A stretch of DNA of 5,989 nucleotides from assembly GCA_948433815.1 (NCBI GenBank), contig CAOJDZ010000049.1, forward strand, positions 1-5,989. The letters are read 5' to 3'. Numbering within the stretch: the stretch's first letter is position 1; each line of letters opens with the position of its first letter. Shown here piece by piece: positions 1 to 5,989 of this stretch. Below the pieces are notes generated by a model that did no database searches, was not told the origin of the DNA, and saw only the letters and a list, made by a program, of their open reading frames with translations. The stretch is from an uncultured Clostridia bacterium. Lineage in GTDB: Bacteria; Bacillota_I; Bacilli_A; RF39; UBA660. Both the position numbers and the translations under genes were made by a program.

Positions 1-1038
1 GAACCAGGAGAATTTATAAAACGAGCATTTTTAAATGGAAGAAAAGATTTACTAGAAGCAGAATCTATTGGTGACTTAATAAATGCTAAAACTGAATCTA
101 TGAGAAAAATGAGTATGCAAGGTGTAACAGGAGAACTTTCTAAGATGATAAAATCTCTAAGAGAAAAACTTCTAACCATAATCGCAAACATAGAAGTAAA
201 TATAGATTACCCAGAATATGAAGATGCTATTGTCTATACTAACGAATTATTAAGAGATAATATAAAAGAAATAAAAGAATCTTTAAACAAAATACTAAGT
301 GAATCTGAAAAAGGAAAAATAATAAGAGATGGAATTAACATAGGTATTATAGGAAAACCTAATGTAGGAAAAAGTAGCCTTTTAAATAAACTACTAAATG
401 AAGATAAAGCAATAGTAACTGATATTGAAGGAACAACAAGAGATATAGTTGAAGGACAAATAATAATAAACGGAATAACTATAAACCTAATTGATACCGC
501 AGGAATAAGAGAAACAGAAGATGTTGTTGAAAAAATAGGTGTTGAAAAAAGTAAAAAAATAATGAGTGATTCAGACTTAATAATAGCCATATTTGATGGA
601 AGTAAAGAAATAAGTGAAGAAGATAAAGAAATACTTGAATCATTAAAAGATAAAAAAGTATTAGTTATTATAAATAAATCAGATTTACCACAAAAAATAA
701 ATAAAGAACTCTTTTCAAACTTTAATATTATAGAAACATCTATATTAAATAATGATGGTATAGAAATACTAATAGAAAAAATAAAAGAATTATTTAACCT
801 TAACCAATTAGAAGAAAAAGATTTTACTTATTTATCAAATAGTCGCCAAATAGCACTTGTTAAAAAATGTGTGACTCTTGCTGAAGAAATATTCAAGTCA
901 AACGAAGCAAATGTAGAAGTAGACTTAATGCAAATAGATATACAGGGTCTTTGGGAATTACTTGGCGAAATAATTGGTGTATCTTATAAAGATGAATTAT
1001 TAGATGAAATATTTAGTAAATTCTGTTTAGGAAAATAA
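1..1038 (+). CDS. mnmE: MnmE (TrmE), tRNA modification GTPase, 5'-truncated by the window edge
   Basis: MnmE is a K+-dependent GTPase that works with MnmG to place a (carboxymethyl)aminomethyl group on U34 of certain tRNAs in the cytosol. The frame is open from base 1, and the first visible residues (EPGEFIKRAFLNGRKDL) match the end of the folate-binding N-terminal domain, so the ATG at base 100 is internal and not the start. About 345 residues are seen; family members have about 450-460, so roughly 110 are missing. Visible motifs, numbered from the first visible residue: G1 GKPNVGKSS (118-126), switch/K-loop ending GTTRD (144-148), G3 DTAG (165-168), G4 NKSD (225-228). The C-terminus is FCLGK, with the cysteine that is essential in the family at 342. 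The flanking helical domain is present on both sides of the G domain. No odd features; the stop codon lies inside the ribosome binding site of mnmG, so the two are co-translated. Confidence 0.97.
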   Translation, partial: EPGEFIKRAFLNGRKDLLEAESIGDLINAKTESMRKMSMQGVTGELSKMIKSLREKLLTIIANIEVNIDYPEYEDAIVYTNELLRDNIKEIKESLNKILSESEKGKIIRDGINIGIIGKPNVGKSSLLNKLLNEDKAIVTDIEGTTRDIVEGQIIINGITINLIDTAGIRETEDVVEKIGVEKSKKIMSDSDLIIAIFDGSKEISEEDKEILESLKDKKVLVIINKSDLPQKINKELFSNFNIIETSILNNDGIEILIEKIKELFNLNQLEEKDFTYLSNSRQIALVKKCVTLAEEIFKSNEANVEVDLMQIDIQGLWELLGEIIGVSYKDELLDEIFSKFCLGK

Positions 1039-1045
1039 GGAGGTG
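1037..1045 (+). promoter_or_regulatory. Strong Shine-Dalgarno that sets the mnmG start at 1052
   Basis: AAGGAGGTG is a near-perfect complement of the 16S rRNA 3' end and sits 6 nt before the ATG at 1052. It overlaps the last two bases of the mnmE stop codon. A GTG at 1043 is in frame with mnmG and would add three residues, but it is part of the Shine-Dalgarno itself and has no site of its own, so the ATG at 1052 is preferred. It also places the conserved FAD glycines at residues 8-13, as usual for MnmG. Confidence 0.9.
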
Positions 1046-1051
1046 AAAAAT

Positions 1052-2911
1052 ATGTATGAAGTAATAGTTATAGGTGGAGGACACGCTGGATGCGAAGCTT
1101 CACTCGCTTGTGCAAGATTAGGTCATAAAACTTTATTAATCACAGGAAACTTTAAAAATATCGCAGACATGCCTTGTAATCCTTCTATAGGCGGTTCAGC
1201 AAAAGGAATAGTCGTAAGAGAAATAGATGCTTTAGGCGGAGAAATGGGAATAAATGCTGACAAGTCTCATCTTCAAATTAAAATGCTAAATAGTAAAAAA
1301 GGACCAGGAGTTAGAAGTTTAAGATGCCAAGCGGATAAAACTAAATATCCAGATAATATGTTTAAAGCATTACAAAATGAACCAAATCTAGATCTAAAAG
1401 AAGACTTAGTCAAAGAATTAATTATTGAAAATGATGAAGTAAAAGGCATTATAACTGAATCAGAAGAAAGAATAGAAACTAAAAAAATAATAATAACAAC
1501 AGGAACATATTTAAACGCAGACATTTTAAGAGGTCACAGCAAAGTAAAAGGTGGACCACACGGAGAAAAGCCTTCCCTTTATTTAAGCGAAAGCATGAAA
1601 AGTCATGGGCTCACTATGAGGAGACTAAAAACAGGAACACCACCTAGAGTTTTAAAAAGCACTATTAATTATGAAGAATGTTCAGAAGAAAAAGGAGATA
1701 ATGAATTATTAAGTTTCAGTAACTTCTACAAGCCTTCATATGATATAGAAAAACAAGAATCATGTTATCTAACTTACACAAATTCTAAAACACATCAAAT
1801 AATATTAGATAATCTTGATAAGTGTGCTCTTTATAGTGGTCTTATAGTTGGTGTAGGTCCCAGATACTGCCCTTCAGTAGAAGATAAAATTGTTAAATTT
1901 AGAGATAAAGACAGACATCAAATATTCTTAGAGCCAGAAAGAGAAAATGGTGATGAAATATATGTAGGTGGATTCTCAACCACAATGCCAGAAAACTTAC
2001 AAGAAGATTTAATACACTCTATGGAAGGTCTTCATAATGCAAAAATAGTAAAATATGGTTATGCAATAGAATACGATGCTATAGACTCAACAGAACTAAA
2101 AATGACTTTAGAAACAAAAAAAATCAAAGGCCTTTATACAGCAGGTCAAATAAATGGAACCAGCGGTTATGAAGAAGCAGCTGCACAAGGATTAATCGCC
2201 GGCATAAACGCTTCTCTATCTCTATCTGGCAAAGAACCTTTAATATTAAAACGAAACGAAGCATATATAGGAGTATTAATAGATGACCTTATAAATAAAG
2301 GAATAACAGAACCTTATAGACTACTAACTTCTCGTGCTGAATTCAGATTATTACTTAGACATGACAACGCAGACATTAGATTAACTGAGATTGGTAGAAA
2401 AATTGGCTTAATAAATGATGAAAAATATAATATCTATAAGAATAAATTAAATAAAATAAGTGAATTAGAAGAATATTTAAAACAAAAGAAACTAGAAAAT
2501 ACAGAAAAAAATAATGTATATCTTAAAAGTATAGGTTCTTCCCCTATTCAAGGAAAAATCTCATGTATAGAACTTCTAAAAAGACCTGAGGTAAAAATAA
2601 AAGATATAGAAATTTTAATAAACGAAGATCTTGATAAAGAATCAAAAGAACAAGTAGAAATAAAAATAAAATATAAAGGTTATATTGAAAAAACAGAAAA
2701 AGAAGTAGAAAAAATGCTAAATCTTGAAAAGAAAAAAATACCAGAAAATATAAATTATAATAATGTAAGAAACATCGCAACAGAAGCTAGACAAAAACTA
2801 GAATCAGTAAGACCTTTAACAATTGGGCAAGCTTCAAGAATAAGTGGAGTTAACCCAGCAGATATTACAATGTTACTTGTATATTTAAAAAAGGAGTTTC
2901 CTTATGAATAA
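1052..2911 (+). CDS. mnmG: MnmG (GidA), FAD-dependent tRNA U34 modification enzyme
   Basis: MnmG is the FAD/NADH-dependent partner of MnmE in wobble-uridine modification. Read from the ATG at 1052 it has 619 residues, close to the usual 620-630, so it appears complete. The N-terminal dinucleotide-binding motif is IGGGHAGCEAS (7-17). The conserved region MPCNPSIGGSAKG follows, with a family cysteine at about 42. The motif GPRYCPSVEDKI holds the other conserved cysteine (about 273) linked to catalysis. A second FAD-binding stretch, TAGQINGTSGYEEAAAQG, lies near 363-380, and TSRAEFRLLLRHDNAD near 426-441. The lysine/glutamate-rich helical C-terminal domain ends in SRISGVNPADITMLLVYL, the segment that binds tRNA and MnmE in the family. 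It lies 13 nt after mnmE and overlaps rsmG by 8 nt, implying one transcript with coupled translation. Nothing suggests damage or transfer. Confidence 0.98.
   Translation: MYEVIVIGGGHAGCEASLACARLGHKTLLITGNFKNIADMPCNPSIGGSAKGIVVREIDALGGEMGINADKSHLQIKMLNSKKGPGVRSLRCQADKTKYPDNMFKALQNEPNLDLKEDLVKELIIENDEVKGIITESEERIETKKIIITTGTYLNADILRGHSKVKGGPHGEKPSLYLSESMKSHGLTMRRLKTGTPPRVLKSTINYEECSEEKGDNELLSFSNFYKPSYDIEKQESCYLTYTNSKTHQIILDNLDKCALYSGLIVGVGPRYCPSVEDKIVKFRDKDRHQIFLEPERENGDEIYVGGFSTTMPENLQEDLIHSMEGLHNAKIVKYGYAIEYDAIDSTELKMTLETKKIKGLYTAGQINGTSGYEEAAAQGLIAGINASLSLSGKEPLILKRNEAYIGVLIDDLINKGITEPYRLLTSRAEFRLLLRHDNADIRLTEIGRKIGLINDEKYNIYKNKLNKISELEEYLKQKKLENTEKNNVYLKSIGSSPIQGKISCIELLKRPEVKIKDIEILINEDLDKESKEQVEIKIKYKGYIEKTEKEVEKMLNLEKKKIPENINYNNVRNIATEARQKLESVRPLTIGQASRISGVNPADITMLLVYLKKEFPYE
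2891..2896 (+). promoter_or_regulatory. Ribosome binding site of rsmG inside mnmG
   Basis: AAGGAG lies 7 nt before the rsmG ATG at 2904, within the last codons of mnmG. It supports that ATG as the start and translational coupling across the 8-nt overlap. Confidence 0.8.
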
Positions 2912-3620
2912 AGAAACATTTATATCTAATATAAAAGAACTTAACATAATTTTATCAGAAGAAGAATTATATAAATTTGAAAAATTTAAAGAACTTTTAC
3001 AAGAATACAATCAAAAATTTAATTTAACAAGTATCATTAACGATGATGAAATATATCTTAAACATTTTTATGATTCATTATGTTTATTTAAAGTTCCTGA
3101 AATTAATACTTCCACTACTATTTTAGATATAGGTACTGGTGCAGGCTTCCCTGGTATACCTTTAAGTATAATAAATCCAAAAATAAGAATTACTTTAGTA
3201 GAATCAAATGGAAAAAAATGCAGTTTCTTAAATTTAGTTAAAGAAGAGTTAAATTTATCTAATATAGAAATAATAAATAGTCGAGCAGAAGATTATGTAA
3301 GAACAAATAGAAATAAATTTGATATTGCTTCATCCCGAGCAGTCGCACACCTTAGCATATTAGCTGAACTAGAAATCCCAGCGCTTAAGGTTAATGGCTT
3401 ATTCTTACCTTTAAAATCTAATATAGCTGAAGAACTAAAAGAGACAAAAGAAAAACTAAAAGATTTAAATGCAAGTATAGAAGAAATAATTGAATATACT
3501 TTACCTATAGAAGATTCAAAAAGAACAATATTAAAAATAAGAAAAATAAATGAAACAGATACAAAATATCCAAGAGAATATAACAAAATAAAAAAATCAT
3601 TAGAAACTAATAAAAAATAA
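2904..3620 (+). CDS. rsmG: RsmG (GidB), 16S rRNA guanine-N7 methyltransferase
   Basis: RsmG uses S-adenosylmethionine to methylate N7 of G527 (E. coli numbering) in the 530 loop of 16S rRNA; loss of the family enzyme is known to give low-level streptomycin resistance. The 238 residues match the length of Gram-positive members. In order: a helical N-terminus with QKFNLTSI (about 37-44) and YLKHFYDSL (51-59), the SAM-binding loop DIGTGAGFPGIPL (75-87), acidic strand end VE (99-100), SRAED (126-130), and the conserved SSRAVAHLS (143-151) followed by the LKVNGLFLPLKS strand (161-172). KYPR at 221-224 is the usual C-terminal signature, but the Gly/Pro-rich tail normally following it is replaced by a Lys-rich end. 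Third gene of the mnmE-mnmG-rsmG operon. The stop TAA is followed at once by a TTG in the same frame that may start the next small gene. Confidence 0.97.
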   Translation: MNKETFISNIKELNIILSEEELYKFEKFKELLQEYNQKFNLTSIINDDEIYLKHFYDSLCLFKVPEINTSTTILDIGTGAGFPGIPLSIINPKIRITLVESNGKKCSFLNLVKEELNLSNIEIINSRAEDYVRTNRNKFDIASSRAVAHLSILAELEIPALKVNGLFLPLKSNIAEELKETKEKLKDLNASIEEIIEYTLPIEDSKRTILKIRKINETDTKYPREYNKIKKSLETNKK

Positions 3621-3964
3621 TTGGTCTTTTTATATAAAATTGATAAAATTAATTGTCCAAAATGCAATTTTCCTTTAATAAATGGAAAATGTTCTATATG
3701 TGAAAAACAAATTAACAACTCAAAAATACAATATCTTTATTAACCATTATATATAATATTAAAGTTTTTACTAAAAACTCAATCTTAAAAACAAACACTA
3801 TATTCAATTTAATAACAAATTTTATATGGATAATTTTAATTTACCTAGTTTGTATTAATTATAAAAAATATAAAAGTGATTATTTCTTTAAAATATATTT
3901 AATTCTATTTATTATAATATTTTCTTTTATTGCTATAAGAGGACTCACACAGTGGATGTTATAG
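3621..3964 (+). pseudogene. Frameshifted small zinc-ribbon membrane protein
   Basis: Not recognised as a named family. From the TTG at 3621, directly after the rsmG stop and in its frame, 40 codons run to a TAA at 3741-3743. They encode two CxxC knuckles, CPKC (residues 12-15) and CSIC (24-27), a typical zinc ribbon. The -1 frame is open from 3716 to a TAG at 3962-3964 and encodes about 80 residues with two hydrophobic stretches, NLITNFIWIILIYLVCI and FFKIYLILFIIIFSFIAI. That second half contains no ATG, GTG or TTG able to start it upstream of the helices, so it is not an independent gene. One extra A in the AAAAA run at 3722-3726 joins the halves into a 114-residue protein: zinc ribbon at 11-28, helices near 62-79 and 89-106. 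Small zinc-ribbon membrane proteins are common in Bacillota; the role here is unknown. The defect could be a real mutation, an assembly error in a homopolymer, or slippage. No Shine-Dalgarno precedes the TTG; re-initiation after rsmG is the likely mode. Confidence 0.62.
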
Positions 3965-3982
3965 CAAGATAAAAAGTAAGAC

Positions 3983-4011
3983 TTGAAAAAAAACAGAAAA
4001 TACATTACAAT
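3983..4011 (+). promoter_or_regulatory. Candidate sigma-A-type promoter for the noc/parB gene
   Basis: TTGAAA (3983-3988) and TACAAT (4006-4011) are separated by exactly 17 nt and each differs from the consensus by one base. The pair lies 40 nt upstream of the noc/parB ATG and after the end of the broken small gene, as expected for a separate transcript. In so AT-rich a background, chance matches are possible, but the ideal spacing and position favour a real site. The rest of 3965-4050 shows no gene and no clear terminator. Confidence 0.55.
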
Positions 4012-4037
4012 AGAATAAGTAATATAGAATAAAGAAT

Positions 4038-4042
4038 AGGGG
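4038..4042 (+). promoter_or_regulatory. Ribosome binding site of noc/parB
   Basis: AGGGG sits 8 nt before the ATG at 4051. The in-frame TAA at 4030-4032, with no ATG, GTG or TTG between it and 4051, means the protein cannot begin earlier at a standard start codon. Confidence 0.6.
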
Positions 4043-4050
4043 CTGTAAAT

Positions 4051-5289
4051 ATGAACCGAGAAAATGAAATAATTAATGTAAGAGTGGATGAAATCATTCC
4101 AAATAGATTTCAACCAAGACTTGCTTTTGACCAAACTAAATTAAAAGAATTGTCTGATTCTATAAAAGTACATGGAATTATTCAACCTTTAGTATTGAGA
4201 AGAATAAATGAAAAATACGAAATAATTGCAGGTGAAAGAAGATACAAAGCAGCAATTATGGCTGGATTAAATGCAGTTCCTGCTATTATAATGAATTTAG
4301 ATGACAAGCAAAGTGCAGAAGTAGCAGTTGTAGAAAATTTACAAAGAAAAGATTTAACTGCAATAGAAGAAGCGCAATCTTATCAAAAAATATTAAATAT
4401 GGGACATGTAACACAAGAAGAGTTAGCGTCTAGGATGGGAGTAACTCAACCTACTATCGCTAATAAATTAAGATTATTAAGTTTACCAGAACCAGTTCAA
4501 CAAGCATTGCTTAAAAATCAAATTTCTGAAAGACACGCTAGAAGTCTACTTCAAATACCTGATTCTAGTCTTCAAATAAGTATGCTAGGTAGAATTATTA
4601 ACGAAAGATTAACTGTTAGACAAACTGATGAAGAAATAAGTAAAATACTTGGTAGACCAGTAAGTCCTCTTGTAGGAGCAGAACAACCAGTAGCGCCAAA
4701 ACCAGTTTCACCTACTCCACAAGTAAGCGAAGCTCCTAGACCAACACCACAAGCACCAGTCTCACCAATAAATCCAAAACCTTTTGATGTCGATATAGAT
4801 AAAATAAAGAATAACTCAGAAGATATAATAAAAGAACACAAACCAAGTGATATAGATATGTTACTTCGTAAGGAATCATCACCTACTAATTTAGGTCCAG
4901 TAGAACCTCAAAAGAAAGTGTCATTAGAAGACGAAGCAGCAAATGTAGATATGGGAGAATTAGTAAAACCAGGAAGCCCAGCAATCAATCCATTCCAAGA
5001 AGTAAATCCTGAAATAATGAATTTTGAAATTCCAACTGCTAAAGTAGATCCATCTGTATCTTCTACTCCATCAAGCAGCTTAATTGAAGAATTTAAACAA
5101 CAAAACCCAACTTCATATCAAGCAACACCAATACCAAGTGCGCCTACAATTAACAAAAGCCTAAGTTCAGCAATTAACGCTGTTCGTCAAGAAAAAAGAA
5201 AAATAGAAGATCTTGGATTTGATGTAGAAACAGAAGAATTTGATTTTGAAGATATGTATCAAATAATTATAAAAATAAAAAAAGATTAA
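4051..5289 (+). CDS. noc: Noc-like ParB-family DNA-binding protein with a long disordered linker
   Basis: ParB-family CTP-switch clamps load at a DNA site and spread; Noc is the paralogue that keeps division off the nucleoid. Order of parts: ParB/Srx CTP-binding domain with PNRFQPR (17-23), GIIQP (42-46), AGERRY (60-65) and ENLQR (95-99); helix-turn-helix domain TQEELASRMG...TIANKLRLL (121-143) continuing to ISERHARSLL (158-167) and NERLTVRQTDEE (184-195); then a Pro/Ser/Thr/Gln-rich linker (about 203-367); then a C-terminal dimerisation segment (about 369-412) ending in EEFDFEDMYQIIIKIKK. The core and the C-terminus resemble Bacillus Noc more than Spo0J, as does the position after rsmG. It has 412 residues against roughly 280-290 for Bacillus Noc, the excess lying in the linker. 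The short N-terminal amphipathic membrane-targeting helix of Bacillus Noc is absent. Probably transcribed from its own promoter. A generic chromosomal ParB remains possible. Confidence 0.85.
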   Translation: MNRENEIINVRVDEIIPNRFQPRLAFDQTKLKELSDSIKVHGIIQPLVLRRINEKYEIIAGERRYKAAIMAGLNAVPAIIMNLDDKQSAEVAVVENLQRKDLTAIEEAQSYQKILNMGHVTQEELASRMGVTQPTIANKLRLLSLPEPVQQALLKNQISERHARSLLQIPDSSLQISMLGRIINERLTVRQTDEEISKILGRPVSPLVGAEQPVAPKPVSPTPQVSEAPRPTPQAPVSPINPKPFDVDIDKIKNNSEDIIKEHKPSDIDMLLRKESSPTNLGPVEPQKKVSLEDEAANVDMGELVKPGSPAINPFQEVNPEIMNFEIPTAKVDPSVSSTPSSSLIEEFKQQNPTSYQATPIPSAPTINKSLSSAINAVRQEKRKIEDLGFDVETEEFDFEDMYQIIIKIKKD

Positions 5290-5308
5290 CTCCTAATAAT
5301 TAGGAGTT
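5288..5308 (+). terminator. Short hairpin after noc/parB, possible weak terminator
   Basis: AACTCCTAA (5288-5296) pairs perfectly with TTAGGAGTT (5300-5308) around a three-base loop. The 5' arm starts within the noc stop codon. Only a short T run follows (TTTT at 5307-5310, half of it in the stem), so termination may be partial and the next gene could be read through. With a ribosome binding site 8 nt later, it could alternatively act as an mRNA processing or stability element. Confidence 0.6.
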
Positions 5309-5315
5309 TTATAAT

Positions 5316-5321
5316 AAGGTG
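5316..5321 (+). promoter_or_regulatory. Ribosome binding site of the HEFSH gene
   Basis: AAGGTG precedes the ATG at 5326 by 4 nt and supports that start. No separate promoter is apparent between the noc hairpin and this gene. Confidence 0.6.
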
Positions 5322-5325
5322 AAAA

Positions 5326-5989
5326 ATGATAAAAATAGAATTTAATAAAAAACTAGAGTTAATATTTGGACTAATATATTGTGTAGATAAAGACTATAAC
5401 ATATATGATTTTCCTTTTTGTAAAGAAACCTTACCTAACTATTGCAAAGAGTTTTATAAACTTTATAAAGATAATATAAGTAATGAGTTAATAGAATATA
5501 TAAAAAAAGAAGGATTAGGCACCTATGATACAACAGCAAAAATAGCCTTAAGTTTAAATAATAATTATGAAATAGAAGAAAATAATGAAATAAAACAACT
5601 TATTTCTAACATACCATCTTTTAACAAAAAAACTTTAAATAAATTATTAAAAGAATTTGTTGCAAAATCAAATTATGATGAATTTTATAAAAAGAATCAG
5701 TTTTTATTTGATAATGTTATAAATAATTATAGAGAAGCTCTAAATAAATATGTTAATTTTGATGAAAATATACTTATAGATTTCTTTGGATATAAACTTA
5801 AAAATATAAAAATATATCTTTTTAACTTTGTTAACGGAAATTTTGGTTTAGAATTTAACAATTTAATATTAAATATCAATTCAGTAATGATAAAAGATAA
5901 TTTTGAATTTAGCCCTAGAATAATTAGTACTTGTTTTCATGAATTTTCACATCCTTATATTAATCCACTGGGAGAAAAATATTTCAGTC
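5326..5989 (+). CDS. Putative HExxH metallopeptidase-like protein (DUF4932-like), 3'-truncated by the window edge
   Basis: An open frame of 221 codons from the ATG at 5326 runs off the window end without a stop, so the C-terminus is not seen. The first 200 residues are rich in Asn, Lys, Tyr, Phe and Ile, with no signal peptide and no membrane segment, suggesting a cytosolic protein. At residues 205-209 lies HEFSH in the context TCFHEFSHPYINP. HExxH is the zinc-binding and catalytic motif of zincin metallopeptidases, and the HEFSH-(aromatic)-(hydrophobic)-N pattern resembles what I recall of DUF4932 proteins, a poorly characterised family; this is recognition from memory. The segment before it, NFGLEFNNLILNIN, looks like the beta strands that usually edge the active site. 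A third zinc ligand would be expected beyond the window. It lies 36 nt after noc in the same orientation, but no functional link is evident. The substrate is unknown. Confidence 0.75.
   Translation, partial: MIKIEFNKKLELIFGLIYCVDKDYNIYDFPFCKETLPNYCKEFYKLYKDNISNELIEYIKKEGLGTYDTTAKIALSLNNNYEIEENNEIKQLISNIPSFNKKTLNKLLKEFVAKSNYDEFYKKNQFLFDNVINNYREALNKYVNFDENILIDFFGYKLKNIKIYLFNFVNGNFGLEFNNLILNINSVMIKDNFEFSPRIISTCFHEFSHPYINPLGEKYFS

Noticed and set aside
1043..1051. GTG at 1043 as an earlier mnmG start
   Set aside because: This GTG is part of the AAGGAGGTG Shine-Dalgarno and has no site upstream, while the ATG at 1052 is ideally spaced.
3621..3660. Possible terminator after rsmG using TTGG at 3621 and CCAA at 3657
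   Set aside because: The arms are only four bases with a loop of about 32 nt and no T tract after them.
3293..3718. A 141-codon open frame on the - strand across the rsmG 3' end and the zinc ribbon
   Set aside because: It is antisense to a clear RsmG with conserved motifs, has no recognisable domain, and its length follows from the AT-rich composition. The other minus-strand frames at 234-590, 1273-1524, 2544-2780, 3880-4134 and 4572-4841 are rejected for the same reason, being antisense to mnmE, mnmG and noc.
3722..3728. Programmed -1 ribosomal frameshift site at the A run
   Set aside because: In frame 0 the heptamer reads A AAA ATA, which does not allow re-pairing of the second codon, and no stable downstream structure is visible. 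Mutation or sequence error is simpler.
3763..3779. Perfect 7-bp inverted repeat AGTTTTT/AAAAACT with a 3-nt loop
   Set aside because: The stem is almost all A/T, no T run follows, and it falls within the second half of the small frameshifted gene. It is expected by chance in this composition.
1..5989. parS or Noc-binding palindromes within the window
   Set aside because: Scanning by eye found no good match to TGTTTCACGTGAAACA or ATTTCCCGGGAAAT. A computed scan of the whole genome would be needed to be sure.
1..5989. Alternative genetic code (TGA as Trp), considered because of the AT-rich composition
   Set aside because: Conserved tryptophans are encoded by TGG and none of the five reading frames contains an in-frame TGA.

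Overview
The window looks like the flank of a chromosomal replication origin in an AT-rich Bacillota (low-G+C Firmicute). Two observations support this. The gene order mnmE - mnmG - rsmG - noc/parB on one strand is the classic oriC-proximal block of Bacilli and Clostridia. Base and codon use is very AT-rich, with AGA for Arg, ATA for Ile, and AAA/GAA/AAT everywhere. Tryptophan is read from TGG, and none of the reading frames contains an in-frame TGA, so the standard bacterial code fits. All genes lie on the + strand. A gut-type Bacilli/Clostridia lineage is plausible, but the species cannot be read from this sequence.

Layout. Positions 1-1038 hold the 3' three quarters of mnmE (start outside the window). 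Positions 1052-2911 hold mnmG, whose strong Shine-Dalgarno sequence is wrapped around the mnmE stop codon. Positions 2904-3620 hold rsmG, overlapping mnmG by 8 nt. Positions 3621-3964 carry a small gene that the automatic reading misses: a four-cysteine zinc ribbon followed, after a -1 frame change at a run of five A, by two hydrophobic helices. It looks like a frameshifted zinc-ribbon membrane protein that starts at a TTG directly abutting the rsmG stop. Positions 3965-4050 are non-coding and contain a good sigma-A-type promoter (TTGAAA-17-TACAAT). Positions 4051-5289 hold a ParB-family gene that best resembles Noc, with an unusually long Pro/Ser/Thr-rich linker. A short hairpin follows (5288-5308). 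Positions 5326-5989 hold the start of a further gene, cut by the window end, encoding a protein with an HEFSH zinc-metallopeptidase-like motif, probably of the DUF4932 type.

How they work together. MnmE and MnmG form one complex that modifies the wobble uridine of certain tRNAs, and RsmG methylates 16S rRNA, so the first three genes are a translation-quality operon with tight translational coupling. The Noc/ParB protein concerns chromosome organisation and appears to have its own promoter. The last gene is not an obvious functional partner and stands where soj/parA and spo0J/parB are often found. The most unusual parts are the broken zinc-ribbon membrane gene, the long-linker Noc that lacks the usual membrane-targeting N-terminus, and the metallopeptidase-like gene next to it.
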